DNA of 64,000 bases from Virgibacillus doumboii (GCF_902806455.1 NZ_CADCWQ010000001.1:248001-312000); one strand, 5' to 3'. Positions 1-8,485 are shown, counted from the first letter of the stretch. Translations and numbers: made by a program. Notes: a model not told the origin generated them from the letters alone.

Positions 1-109
1 GAATATCCCGATGTTAAAGACATTTAAGGAGAACGGGTGTAGCGTGATTGAGCGGGATAGGGTGTATACACGGAAACGGAGTTAATGACATATGGTTCGT
101 TTTGATGCT

Positions 110-214
110 TTTGGCTGTAGCTGTCACAGAAGCGGCTGATGTTCAAAAGGATTTGGCTTATGTTGTCACAGAATCGGCTTAAGTTCACAACTTTTTCGCT
201 GAAATGTTCACATT
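110..214. repeat. Degenerate GTTCACA/GTCACAG phrase repeat, locus 1
   Basis: The stretch contains GTCACAGAAGCGGCTGATG, GTCACAGAATCGGCTTAAG and GTTCACAAC, followed by TTTTCGCTGAAATGTTCAC. The same words recur at 4319-4435, 18137-18315, 29946-30186 and 42978-43068. Read as protein on the minus strand it gives repetitive Leu-Ser-Arg-Phe-Cys-Asp phrases with no ribosome binding site, so I treat it as non-coding. The rest of 1-300 shows no gene. Confidence 0.65.
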
Positions 215-307
215 TTAATAGCCTAAATTGAAACAACGATTATTCTCCACCCAAAATATGTTAACTCTCCTATTGCACAAAAAAATATTCTATGCTACTC
301 TATTACA

Positions 308-352
308 TACAATATATTGTAAATATTTTAATAGAAAATAACTATATATAGT
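308..352 (+). promoter_or_regulatory. Tandem NrdR boxes upstream of nrdEIF
   Basis: Two palindromes with the NrdR core CWATATATWG are present: TACAATATATTGTA at 308-321 and ACTATATATAGT at 341-352. Their centres are 32 bp apart, three helical turns, which is the arrangement known for NrdR boxes in front of ribonucleotide reductase operons. NrdR is an ATP/dATP-sensing repressor; its gene is not in this window. Site recognition is by motif only. Confidence 0.75.
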
Positions 353-361
353 ATTCGCAAG

Positions 362-535
362 GTAAGGTGACACGCGTTGTCTTAAAAGGGAATCCAGTGA
401 AAATCTGGAACTGTCCCCGCAACTGTAAGTGTGGACGAACGAGATACCCACTGTATCGCAAACTTCACGGTGACGATACGGGAAGGATTTCAGTAGGCTA
501 AAAGCACAAGTCAGGAGACCTGCCATAGCTTGCAG
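362..535 (+). ncRNA. Cobalamin (B12) riboswitch
   Basis: The leader carries the conserved B12-element blocks in order: a GACACGCGTTGTCTTAAAAGGGAA-like entry near 368-391, the GTCCCCGCAACTGTAA block near 413-428, and the late box AGTCAGGAGACCTGCC near 509-524. It lies about 120 nt upstream of nrdE on the same strand. A terminator hairpin between it and the gene suggests control by transcription attenuation. B12 riboswitches before class I reductases are known in genomes that also encode the B12-dependent class II enzyme, so adequate B12 should shut this operon off. The class II gene is not visible here. Confidence 0.93.
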
Positions 536-605
536 TTTCAATTCCTCGGGGTAAGAGAAGATGAAACGATGGAGAAGCAGATACATATTTTCTGTCGTTT
601 TATAG

Positions 606-636
606 CCGTTCATCCTTTGGGGTGGGCGGTTTTTTA
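606..636 (+). terminator. Expression-platform terminator of the B12 riboswitch
   Basis: CCGTTCATCC pairs fully, with G-U wobbles, with GGGTGGGCGG across a four-base loop, followed by six T residues. It ends only about 10 nt before the nrdE ribosome binding site AAGGAGG at 645-651, so it can block the whole operon when the riboswitch is B12-bound. Confidence 0.8.
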
Positions 637-659
637 GTTTAAACAAGGAGGCAGTTACA

Positions 660-2861
660 GTGACTACGAAAACCCTGGATAAAATAACGCAGTTGGTAGA
701 TCAGGCGACTAACGGTCTGAATGTGGACAGAGAATTACTTATGCAGAAAGCACACCAATCGGGTGGTACAGACAGCCTGATAAAACTTGCTCTTGAAAAT
801 ATCGACGAGGCCAATCCGGACTGGACGTTTGCCGCGAGCCGAATCTATTTGCACCAACTATATGAAAGTGCTGCAGTAAACAGGGGTTACGATGCAAACA
901 TCCGATACGGGAATTTCTATGAATTGATATTCATGCTCACAGAAAAGGGGATATATTCCCACAGGTTATTAAGCAAATACACGAAAGAAGATATCGATTA
1001 TTTTGATAAAATCATCCAACCGGAACGGGATTTGTTATTCAACTACCTTGGGCTGTATTCTCTCGCAACCCGCTATCTGGCGACAGACCACAACAAAAAT
1101 ACATACGAACTGCCTCAGGAGCGCTGGATGATTATCGCGATGCACCTGATGCAGGATGAGGACCCGAAGTATCGAAATCAATATGTCACGGAAGCATACT
1201 GGGCGCTGAGCAATCTATATATGACGGTTGCAACACCGACACTCACCAATGCCGGCAAGACGCACGGTCAGCTGTCCAGCTGCTTTATTGATACGGTCGA
1301 TGACAGCCTGCAATCCATTTATGACAGTAACACCGACATTGCCAAACTTTCCAAAAATGGTGGCGGAATCGGTGTCTACATGGGGAAAATCCGCAGCCGC
1401 GGAAGTTCAATTAAGGGGTTCAAGGGCATGTCAAGCGGGGTTGTTCCGTGGATAAAGCAACTCAATAATACAGCTGTTAACGTTGATCAGCTGGGCACCC
1501 GAAAAGGGGCAATTGCCATCTATCTGGATGTGTGGCATCAGGATATTGAGCCGTTTCTGGATTTAAAGTTGAACAATGGTGATGACCGTCTGCGCGCCCA
1601 TGATATTTTCACCGGTGTTTGTTTGCCTGATTATTTTATGGAACAGGTCGAGAAGCGCGGGGACTGGTATCTATTTGACCCGCATGAAGTTCGGCAGGTG
1701 ATGGGATTCTCACTCGAAGATTTTTATGATGAAAATAACGGCGATGGATCATGGCGCGAACACTACAAAGCATGTGTTCAGTCCGAACAGCTTACAAAGC
1801 GCGTCGTTCCGGCAATCGATATCATGAAGCGGATCATGAAATCTCAGCTCGAATCCGGTACACCGTTCATGTTCTATCGTGATGAAGTAAACCGCCAAAA
1901 CAGTAATTCGCATAACGGCATCATCTATTGCTCCAACCTCTGCACGGAAATTACTCAAAATCAATCACCAACGGAATTTCTGGAGGAATATATGGAAGCT
2001 GAGAATACGATAGTCAAAAAATATAAAGCCGGTGACTATGTCGTATGTAATCTGAGTTCGATTAATTTAGGAAAGGCTGTGCCTAATCAGGTACTGGAGC
2101 GGTTGATAAAAATCCAGGTTCGTATGCTAGATAACGTGATTGATATTAACACACTGCCAATAAAGCAAACGCAGATAACCAATCAAAAATACCGGGCAAT
2201 CGGTCTAGGAACATTTGGCTGGCATCATGTTTTGGCAAAAGAAAATATCCGTTGGGAATCGGATGAGGCGGTCACGTATGCCGATACCCTGTACGAAAAA
2301 ATCGCCTATTTCACCATTCGGTGCAGCATGGAGTTAAGTAAGGAGAAGGGAAGTTACCCATGCTTTGAAGGAAGCAAATGGCAATCAGGCAGTTATTTTA
2401 CCGGGAAAGGTTATACGGATGAGAAATGGATCGAGTTGAAGCAGGCGGTTGCCGTGCATGGTATTCGCAATGGCTACTTAATGGCTGTTGCCCCGAATTC
2501 ATCAACTTCAATGATCGCCGGGTCAACCGCCAGTATCGACCCTGTTTTTAAACCGTTTTATTTTGAAGAAAAGAAGGATTTTAAAATTGCTGTGACTGCA
2601 CCGGATTTGGATCACAATACGTATGATATTTACCGCAGATCGGCATATATCGTGGATCAGCGCTGGTCAGTCAGACAAAATGCAGCCCGGCAAAAACATA
2701 TTGATCAAAGTATTTCGTTCAACTTTTATGTGCCGAATACGATTAAAGCATCCGTACTGTTGGATTTGCATTTGCAGGCATGGAAGGAAGGCTTGAAAAC
2801 AACCTATTATGTCCGGTCAACGTCCAATGATGTCGAAGAATGTGAGTGGTGTGAAAGTTGA
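660..2861 (+). CDS. nrdE: Ribonucleoside-diphosphate reductase, large (alpha) subunit
   Basis: This is the catalytic subunit of an aerobic class I ribonucleotide reductase, which converts ribonucleoside diphosphates to deoxy forms. It has 733 residues. Visible active-site features are Cys208 (SSCFID), the NLCTE motif with radical Cys428 and Glu430, the partner Cys463 in VVCNLSS, the phosphate loop PNSSTSMIAGSTAS, and the C-terminal relay pair CEWC at 728-731. The N-terminal 60 residues resemble only the last helices of an ATP-cone; no complete cone is seen, so dATP inhibition is unlikely. The start is GTG, eight bases after AAGGAGG. The N-terminus differs from the usual Bacillus NrdE. Its TGA stop overlaps the nrdI start. 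NrdR boxes and a B12 riboswitch precede it. The company of nrdI favours class Ib. Confidence 0.95.
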   Translation: MTTKTLDKITQLVDQATNGLNVDRELLMQKAHQSGGTDSLIKLALENIDEANPDWTFAASRIYLHQLYESAAVNRGYDANIRYGNFYELIFMLTEKGIYSHRLLSKYTKEDIDYFDKIIQPERDLLFNYLGLYSLATRYLATDHNKNTYELPQERWMIIAMHLMQDEDPKYRNQYVTEAYWALSNLYMTVATPTLTNAGKTHGQLSSCFIDTVDDSLQSIYDSNTDIAKLSKNGGGIGVYMGKIRSRGSSIKGFKGMSSGVVPWIKQLNNTAVNVDQLGTRKGAIAIYLDVWHQDIEPFLDLKLNNGDDRLRAHDIFTGVCLPDYFMEQVEKRGDWYLFDPHEVRQVMGFSLEDFYDENNGDGSWREHYKACVQSEQLTKRVVPAIDIMKRIMKSQLESGTPFMFYRDEVNRQNSNSHNGIIYCSNLCTEITQNQSPTEFLEEYMEAENTIVKKYKAGDYVVCNLSSINLGKAVPNQVLERLIKIQVRMLDNVIDINTLPIKQTQITNQKYRAIGLGTFGWHHVLAKENIRWESDEAVTYADTLYEKIAYFTIRCSMELSKEKGSYPCFEGSKWQSGSYFTGKGYTDEKWIELKQAVAVHGIRNGYLMAVAPNSSTSMIAGSTASIDPVFKPFYFEEKKDFKIAVTAPDLDHNTYDIYRRSAYIVDQRWSVRQNAARQKHIDQSISFNFYVPNTIKASVLLDLHLQAWKEGLKTTYYVRSTSNDVEECEWCES

Positions 2862-3292
2862 GAAGTGTTATTGCGTATTTATCGTACAGTGGAAATACTA
2901 AAGAAGTAGCGGAAATGATTGCGGCGCATCTCGAGGTGGATGGTATGACAGTTGACATGCACTGCATTGGAATTGACCCGCCAATCGATACGTCCTTATA
3001 TGATTATTTATTTATCGGAACATTCACTTGGGACATGGGGAGCACCCCAGATGAGGTGAAGGACTTCGTTTTAGAGGTCGGCTATAAACCCGAAAATGTC
3101 GCTGTGTTCGGTACAGGTGACACACAATTCGGCGGTGATGATCTCTTTTGCCGGGCGGTGGAAAAAATGGCCGTGTTTTACAAAAGCAAATGGCCGGGTC
3201 TGAAAATCGAGCAGTCACCACGCGGCTCTCAGGAAGAATTGGTAAAAAATTGGCTGGAAGGAGTGCTGCACGATGTCAAAACCCTTGCTTGA
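2858..3292 (+). CDS. nrdI: NrdI-type flavodoxin for ribonucleotide reductase activation
   Basis: This 144-residue flavodoxin-fold protein is placed between the two reductase subunits, the position of NrdI in class Ib operons. NrdI supplies oxidant to assemble the manganese-tyrosyl radical cofactor of NrdF. The FMN phosphate loop is near residues 8-15 (YLSYSGNTKE), an aromatic FMN loop near 52-60 (GTFTWDMG), and GTGDTQFGG near 87-95. It starts at TTG inside a TTGA overlap with the nrdE stop, implying translational coupling, and its end overlaps nrdF by 20 bases. The sequence looks more like a general flavodoxin (GTGDTQ motif) than the short B. subtilis NrdI, so it may be a divergent NrdI or a flavodoxin in its place. 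Role assigned mostly from context. Confidence 0.82.
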   Translation: MRSVIAYLSYSGNTKEVAEMIAAHLEVDGMTVDMHCIGIDPPIDTSLYDYLFIGTFTWDMGSTPDEVKDFVLEVGYKPENVAVFGTGDTQFGGDDLFCRAVEKMAVFYKSKWPGLKIEQSPRGSQEELVKNWLEGVLHDVKTLA

Positions 3293-4316
3293 GAAAGCAA
3301 AAACATTGGAACCTATGTATCCAAATAAAGCGACAGCCCTTTTCGGCGGAAAATCGAGCGGAATTTTAAATTGGAATGATATTGCCTATCCGCATTGGTA
3401 TAAAATGTACAAGCGGCTGGTCGGGAACTATTGGCAGGCTGATGAAATCAACATGTCCGGTGACGTCCGTCAGTTCGCATCACTAACGGAATCAGAGCAG
3501 GATGCCTATTTAAAAATAATCGGGCTCCTGTCAACATTGGATGCACCGCAAACACGAACAGCATTACTCCTGTCATTGTACGCAACCGACCCGTCCGTTC
3601 AATCGATCATGGCGGTAATTGCCCAGCAGGAAGCGGTTCATAATGAAAGCTATTCGTACGTGCTGTCATCCGTTGTTTCGCTTGATGAGCAGAATCAGTC
3701 GTTTCAGCTTGGCCGGGAAGATGCCGTTCTTTTAAAACGAAATGAGCAGTTAATGCAGCAGTACAATGCATTTGTTGAGCATCCGTCAGTGGAAAATATA
3801 TTAAAAACAATGGTGTACACAGCACTGTTGGAAGGGATGTTTTTCTATTCCGGGTTTGCGTTTTTCTACAACCTTGCCAGGCAAAATAAAATGGTCGGCA
3901 CGTCGACAATGATCAGCTATATCAACCGGGATGAGCTGGAACATGGTCGATTTATCTCGGAATTGTTCCGGGCAACACTGGATGAAAACCCGGATTTGAA
4001 TACGGCCGAATTTGCCGACTGGGTATATAAGCATTTCCGTACATCAGTCGAACTTGAAATCGAATGGTCAAACTATGTATTGGCTAATGTGGAAGGCATC
4101 GAATTGGACGAGGTTGCCGGTTACGTCAAATACCGTGCGAATAAAATGCTGCGGATGATGGGGCTGAGCGAAATTTATCCGGAATATACGGATAACCCGA
4201 TGAAGTGGATTCGTGCCTATGTTGATAATATCGATGGAACGAAGACTGATTTTTTTGAGCAAAAGTCACGGCAATATACGAAGACGAGTGATTTGAACGG
4301 GTTTGATGATTTGTAG
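3273..4316 (+). CDS. nrdF: Ribonucleoside-diphosphate reductase, small (beta) radical subunit
   Basis: This 347-residue ferritin-like subunit holds the dinuclear metal centre and tyrosyl radical used by NrdE. All ligands are visible with class I spacing: Asp90, Glu120 and His123 (EAVH), radical Tyr127, Glu187 (LLEGMFF), Glu221 and His224 (RDELEH). Because the glutamates are intact it is not a metal-free class Ie protein. The ATG lies 9 bases after GGAAGGAG, inside the end of nrdI. Last gene of the operon; a repeat tract and a shared terminator follow. Confidence 0.96.
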   Translation: MSKPLLEKAKTLEPMYPNKATALFGGKSSGILNWNDIAYPHWYKMYKRLVGNYWQADEINMSGDVRQFASLTESEQDAYLKIIGLLSTLDAPQTRTALLLSLYATDPSVQSIMAVIAQQEAVHNESYSYVLSSVVSLDEQNQSFQLGREDAVLLKRNEQLMQQYNAFVEHPSVENILKTMVYTALLEGMFFYSGFAFFYNLARQNKMVGTSTMISYINRDELEHGRFISELFRATLDENPDLNTAEFADWVYKHFRTSVELEIEWSNYVLANVEGIELDEVAGYVKYRANKMLRMMGLSEIYPEYTDNPMKWIRAYVDNIDGTKTDFFEQKSRQYTKTSDLNGFDDL

Positions 4317-4318
4317 AA

Positions 4319-4435
4319 TTAGCTCATTTGGCTCAAGTTGTCACAGAATCGGCTTAAATACGAGTGGAATCGGCTCAAGTTCACAATGTTTTCGCCCAAG
4401 TTCACAAAATCCCCGCTCAAGTTCACAATTTGATC
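4319..4435. repeat. Degenerate GCTCAAGTTCACAA phrase repeat, locus 2
   Basis: Successive phrases read GGCTCAAGTTGTCACAGAAT, CGGCTCAAGTTCACAATG, CGCCCAAGTTCACAAAAT and CGCTCAAGTTCACAATTT. It lies between the convergent ends of nrdF and the YcdB-like gene, just before their shared terminator. Confidence 0.8.
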
Positions 4436-4448
4436 TGTGTCCAATTAG

Positions 4449-4484
4449 AAAAAGGTGTGCCCGATTTGGTTAGCACACCTTTTT
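4449..4484. terminator. Bidirectional terminator between nrdF and the YcdB-like gene
   Basis: AAAAAGGTGTGC pairs with GCACACCTTTTT across a 12-base loop. A and T runs flank both sides, so it can work for both convergent operons. Confidence 0.85.
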
Positions 4485-4487
4485 CCA

Positions 4488-5747
4488 TTACAAATTACTC
4501 AACAGCAGTACCTCTCCGGTAACAGCATTCACCCCATACCCACAATCAAGTTTTCCGCACATAATATAGCTTTCCTTCTCCCGGTCAAACACATAAACCG
4601 GTTCAATCTCAAGATACCCGCGCAGCTTTTCAAATGCTTCTTCCTGCGACACAACCGGTTCTCCCGCTTCCTCAATATGCTCATAAGCTCCCAACAGCAC
4701 ATCCTGGTCAAAATAATTAACCACAGTACAGCTTTCCCGGTCAATTATCAGCTTGATTTTCAGATCCATGCCGGGGTTCAACTCCTCAACCCGCCTGATC
4801 TCCGCAATAATATAGCCATCCTTCAAATAAAAGCCACTTAATTTGCGCTTTCCACTATCATCCGGATACTCCATCCGCATAAAATACAGGACCTGACTTA
4901 AACACGAACTCAGCTCAGATTCTGTCAGCGGAATGGTGTCGGGATGGGCCTTGTTTGCCAGGACATCATCAAGCGTCACTTCCGGCGAAAAGTCAAAGTC
5001 CTGCCGCTCAAACGCCCCCTGAACCGGCTCTTCCCACTCCATTATTTTGTTATAATTCACATAAGATGGCAACTCATCACCAAACGGGAATGTCCCCCCT
5101 CCATCATTCGTAATAAATATTTCCTCAAACCCATAAATCAACAGCCATTTTTCCCGCTCTTCATCGGGAACTTTAATTAGTCTGCATTGTTCTTTTGCCA
5201 ACGGTTCAAACTTGTCCGGTGTCAGGCCAAAAGGTTCCCACTGAATTTGCTCTTCGTTCGGAAAATTACCATCGATTGAAAATAAAGTCAGTGCACCATC
5301 ATCGTTAAATTTAACCTCAATGGTTCCGCCCGGCCAGACAGGTATATTGTCCACCGCTGCACGAAACCGTAATCGATTATCCTCCTCGGCATCAATCAAA
5401 AATTGCCGCCCGAATGTCAGCCCGGTCAACTCTTCAATCCATTCAATCGTGCTTTCTTTGTCTGTAGACGGATACAAACTCCGGTTCGCAAAAGAATCAT
5501 CCCCAACAAAAATAGTCCGCTGCACTGCCTTCGTATGAAAATTCATATCAATCACGGCAGTTCCGGGCGGGTTAAGATCCTCATCAGAGCCTTCCGCATT
5601 TTTCGGAAACCATTCCATACTCAAAACATAGGCCGTCTCATCAAAATTATTTAATTCACGGAAAAAGTGATGTCTTCTCAAATCATAATCACTAAGTCCG
5701 AATTGTTCCTGTGTATAATCGATCAGTTCCTGAAGTCGCTGATTCAT
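4488..5747 (-). CDS. YcdB/YcdC-repeat (DUF4901-like) protein
   Basis: Function unknown. The protein has about 419 residues and no signal peptide or membrane segment, so it is probably cytoplasmic. It is acidic and shows PepSY/YcdB-like blocks, for example VSQEEAFEKLRGYL near residue 365 and YGVNAVTGEV near the C-terminus, where residues of this type form repeated small alpha-beta modules. I chose the ATG at 5747, eight bases after AAGAGG, rather than a TTG two codons upstream. It stands alone: the 3' end meets the nrd operon and the 5' end is divergent from the MerR-type gene. Family placement is by overall resemblance to Bacillus YcdB/YcdC proteins. Confidence 0.6.
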   Translation of the reverse strand: MNQRLQELIDYTQEQFGLSDYDLRRHHFFRELNNFDETAYVLSMEWFPKNAEGSDEDLNPPGTAVIDMNFHTKAVQRTIFVGDDSFANRSLYPSTDKESTIEWIEELTGLTFGRQFLIDAEEDNRLRFRAAVDNIPVWPGGTIEVKFNDDGALTLFSIDGNFPNEEQIQWEPFGLTPDKFEPLAKEQCRLIKVPDEEREKWLLIYGFEEIFITNDGGGTFPFGDELPSYVNYNKIMEWEEPVQGAFERQDFDFSPEVTLDDVLANKAHPDTIPLTESELSSCLSQVLYFMRMEYPDDSGKRKLSGFYLKDGYIIAEIRRVEELNPGMDLKIKLIIDRESCTVVNYFDQDVLLGAYEHIEEAGEPVVSQEEAFEKLRGYLEIEPVYVFDREKESYIMCGKLDCGYGVNAVTGEVLLLSNL

Positions 5748-5820
5748 CTGCAAAACCTCTTTTCATATAGCTGTGTCCAGTATAACAAATATCTGCATTG
5801 AAGTTTTTAAAAAATTCCCC

Positions 5821-5851
5821 TTTACCTTAACCTTACGTTAACCTTTATAGT
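5821..5851 (+). promoter_or_regulatory. Predicted MerR-type promoter with operator dyad
   Basis: A -35-like TTTACC (5821-5826) and -10 TATAGT (5846-5851) are 19 bp apart, the over-long spacing typical of MerR-regulated promoters. The spacer holds the dyad TTAAC-N5-GTTAA (5827-5841). This fits autoregulation by the MerR-type protein encoded 25 bp downstream. Confidence 0.55.
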
Positions 5852-5875
5852 AAACTAAGAAAGGGGCTAAAAAAC

Positions 5876-6922
5876 ATGCAAATCAAAGAAGTAGCAAAAC
5901 AATTAAACACCACACCGCGTTCCATCCGTTTTTATGAACAGAAAGGCTTGATTTCTCCTGAAAAAGAAGCTGGAAATGACTACAGAATTTTTTCCGAAAA
6001 GGATCTTCTTCGTCTAAGCACGATCCTGGCATTACGGGAAGTGGGTATGACTGTCGAAAATATTAAAAGCACCTTGGAAGATCCGGATATGAGCATGAAG
6101 GATTATCTGAATGTGCAGCGCTCCGCATTATTTGAAAAGTGGATTGAGATGAAAGATATGATTGACACAATCGATAAAATGATGGAGAAGACTGCTGATG
6201 ATAATTACGAGGTGGACGATATATTCACACTTTCCCAACATCTCAAGAACATGAAAACACTGCGGAAAAATTGGGAGGACAAATGGAATTTTGATAAACA
6301 GGCGGCAGGTTATGATCAAAACATTAAAATGGCCGGATATCGATTCAATGTTCATCGGGATTATGAAAAAGCATTATCCAAAATAGCAGAGACAATTGAG
6401 CTGAAGCGGGACGATGTGTGTGTCGATATCGGAGTTGGAACCGGAAATCTTGGTTCAAAATTCCTCGAAAAGGGAGTGCAGGTAATCGGCGTAGACCAAT
6501 CCGAGGAAATGCTTAAAGTGTGTAACGAAAAATTCCCGCAGATTGAAACGCGGAAAGGACATTTTCTTGCACTTCCATTACTGGATAAACAGGTTGACGG
6601 TATTGTTTCAAGTTATGCATTGCACCATATCCCGGATGATCAGAAGCTGCTTGCCCTGGAAGAGATGACCCGTGTGCTTAACGATGACGGGCAAATATGT
6701 ATTGTGGACTTGATGTTCCTGAATGAAAAGCACCGTAACGAAGTGATTAAAAAATTTCGAGTACAAGGGAATTCGGAAGCAATCTATGCAATTGAGGATG
6801 AATTTTATGCTGATCAATCCAAGTTGATAGAATGGTTGTCGGCAAATGGTTATCACGTGGAATCTTATCAATTTAACGATATTTTGAGTATGGTTTATGC
6901 GGTGAAAAATCAAGAAAAGTAG
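5876..6922 (+). CDS. MerR-family regulator fused to a class I SAM methyltransferase
   Basis: Two domains are visible. Residues 1-70 form a MerR winged helix-turn-helix (IKEVAKQLNTTPRSIRFYEQ, then the GLISP wing). Residues about 75-130 are a dimerisation helix. Residues about 165-290 are a Rossmann methyltransferase with SAM motif I VDIGVGTGNLG near 181-191, an acidic GVDQSEEML and a motif IV region SYALHHIPDD. The effector domain of a normal MerR is thus replaced by an enzyme or SAM-binding module. It may methylate a small molecule it senses; the substrate cannot be told. ATG follows AAAGGGG with proper spacing. It is monocistronic under its own predicted MerR promoter. Similar fusions exist in Bacillaceae annotations but without known function. 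Confidence 0.85.
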   Translation: MQIKEVAKQLNTTPRSIRFYEQKGLISPEKEAGNDYRIFSEKDLLRLSTILALREVGMTVENIKSTLEDPDMSMKDYLNVQRSALFEKWIEMKDMIDTIDKMMEKTADDNYEVDDIFTLSQHLKNMKTLRKNWEDKWNFDKQAAGYDQNIKMAGYRFNVHRDYEKALSKIAETIELKRDDVCVDIGVGTGNLGSKFLEKGVQVIGVDQSEEMLKVCNEKFPQIETRKGHFLALPLLDKQVDGIVSSYALHHIPDDQKLLALEEMTRVLNDDGQICIVDLMFLNEKHRNEVIKKFRVQGNSEAIYAIEDEFYADQSKLIEWLSANGYHVESYQFNDILSMVYAVKNQEK

Positions 6923-6951
6923 ATTTGCAGTAGTTATATAACATATTTATA

Positions 6952-7019
6952 GAAAGAGAGAGTAATTGCGGTTGTATATTTTTGACTGACACAAATACTG
7001 CAGCCGGTTCTCTCTTTCA
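6952..7019 (+). terminator. Imperfect long hairpin after the MerR-methyltransferase gene
   Basis: GAAAGAGAGA at 6952-6961 is complementary to TCTCTCTTTC at the other end, with partly complementary inner arms (CGGTTGTAT and ATACTGCAGCCG). No strong T run follows, so it could be a terminator or an RNA structure. Confidence 0.4.
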
Positions 7020-7152
7020 TCCAACAATTTCATTACAACTGTATACTAGCTCATTCAAGAGAGGGTGAATTAATGGGCACCAATCGGGTTTACATATTTG
7101 GTATGTAAGAAGAAAATAGAACTCACAAAACGAATTAAGCACTATTCCAGGT

Positions 7153-7776
7153 TTATTCAGACTTAAATTCCTCCATCAAAACACCAGTTCCATTCATGCG
7201 GTCAATGTCTTTTTCAACTTTCCAGCCGTCTTCTGTCTTAACTACCCGAAGCTGTCCAAAATTTGTTGCTGTTCTTTTTTTACCATCGTTGCTGACAGGG
7301 TCAATCACGATTTCGATGTCATAATCAAGACTGATCTCATTTTTGCTTTCTGATTCTCCAACTTCAAAGGTAATATCCTTAACAGATAAATTACTTTTTG
7401 TTTCAAACGATAATTGGTAAATATTGATCATAATTGTAGATCGAAGCAAGTTTTCCCGTCCTTTATTTGTTACATATTCATCCAATCCGTCAATTTGCTG
7501 AGAATATGTTGCTTTATAATCTTTAACGTAATCAACAGTGTATTGTTTTCGCTTGTATACGGCAGCTGCATTCATTGCAAGATCCGTCCTTAAGTCCTGT
7601 ATATTGCTTTCTATATTATTAGTTTCCTTTTTTAAATCAGCATTCGTTTTCTCCAGCTTCTCCATATCTGCAACCTTGTCTTTAAGCTCGGCTGTTTCAG
7701 CATCCTCGACAGTGAAACTTATAACGACAGCAAGAACCAGAAGTACGATGACACTAAGATAAATCTTATCTTTCAT
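7153..7776 (-). CDS. Membrane-anchored coiled-coil protein, paralogue A
   Basis: Unknown function. About 207 residues: an N-terminal signal anchor (residues 3-22, KDKIYLSVIVLLVLAVVISF), then a coiled coil (about 25-70, rich in Glu, Lys and Leu heptads), a linker, and a C-terminal beta-rich domain ending TEDGWKVEKDID that resembles NTF2-like extracytoplasmic domains. It is the last of three tandem paralogues with the same MKDKIYL start. I take ATG 7776, nine bases after GAGGTGG, rather than the ATG six codons upstream. Likely exposed outside the membrane. The three copies and their similar 3' flanks point to recent tandem duplication. Confidence 0.75.
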   Translation of the reverse strand: MKDKIYLSVIVLLVLAVVISFTVEDAETAELKDKVADMEKLEKTNADLKKETNNIESNIQDLRTDLAMNAAAVYKRKQYTVDYVKDYKATYSQQIDGLDEYVTNKGRENLLRSTIMINIYQLSFETKSNLSVKDITFEVGESESKNEISLDYDIEIVIDPVSNDGKKRTATNFGQLRVVKTEDGWKVEKDIDRMNGTGVLMEEFKSE

Positions 7777-7843
7777 GTATATATTCCACCTCACTTTTTT
7801 CCTTACTTGTTTGGTACATGAGAAAAAGTTACAGGGAATTATT

Positions 7844-8485
7844 CTACTGTTGACTCAACAGTTTCTTCACTTCTATAATACCTTTCATTTGTTCCAGGTC
7901 TTTATTAACCTTCCAACCATCTTCCGTTTTCAAGACACGCATCTGTCCAAAATTAATTATTGTTCCTTGTTTGCCTTTCTCGCCAATTGGTTCAAATGCA
8001 ATAACGATTTCATAGTTAAGACTAACCTCGTCTTCAGTCTCCACATTGCCGACTTCGAAGGTGATATTTTTCATGGATAAGCTGCTTTTTGTTTCATGTG
8101 ATAATTGCTCAATAGATGTGGAAATCCCCATAAACATAAGGTCTGTCATTTGGTTCACTGTTGCATATTCACCATATTTCTCTTTCATTTCTTTTCTCGC
8201 TTCTTTAGCATTGAAATGAGCTTTCAGTTCCCCATCATAATTGACAGTGTATTGTTTTCGCTTAAAAGCTTCAGCAGCATTCACAGCAAGTTCTGTCCTT
8301 AAGTCCTGTAATTTTACGTCCAAGTTATCAATTTTCTTTTCCAGGTCAGCATTCGTTTTCTCCAGATTCTCCATCTCTGCAACTTTGTCTTTAAGCTCAG
8401 CGGTTTTGGCATCATCAACTGTGTAACTTATTGCGACAGCAAAAATCAGAAGTACGATGATACCAAGATATATCTTATCCTTCAT
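7844..8485 (-). CDS. Membrane-anchored coiled-coil protein, paralogue B
   Basis: The middle copy, 213 residues, of unknown function. It has the same plan: signal anchor at residues 3-22, coiled coil at about 25-65 (AELKDKVAEMENLEKTNADL), and an NTF2-like C-terminal domain with FEVGNVETEDEVSLNYE and a TEDGWKV ending. It differs most from the others in the linker (residues 80-125), where it has an insertion of charged residues (KEARKEMKEKYGEY). ATG follows GGGGGTGA at good spacing. About 67 bases separate it from paralogue A, so the three may be one transcript. Confidence 0.75.
   Translation of the reverse strand: MKDKIYLGIIVLLIFAVAISYTVDDAKTAELKDKVAEMENLEKTNADLEKKIDNLDVKLQDLRTELAVNAAEAFKRKQYTVNYDGELKAHFNAKEARKEMKEKYGEYATVNQMTDLMFMGISTSIEQLSHETKSSLSMKNITFEVGNVETEDEVSLNYEIVIAFEPIGEKGKQGTIINFGQMRVLKTEDGWKVNKDLEQMKGIIEVKKLLSQQ

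Noticed and set aside
24..236. Minus-strand open frame of 70 codons at the left edge
   Set aside because: Its translation is only the repeated Leu-Ser-Arg-Phe-Cys-Asp phrase of the GTTCACA repeat, and there is no ribosome binding site.
290..646. Minus-strand open frame of 118 codons over the nrd leader
   Set aside because: It is antisense to the conserved riboswitch, NrdR boxes and terminator; sequence conservation there is explained by RNA.
7073..7108. 11-codon frame after GAGAGGGTGA (MGTNRVYIFGM)
   Set aside because: Good spacing but too short to distinguish from chance; part of it is the duplicated 3' flank of the coiled-coil paralogues.
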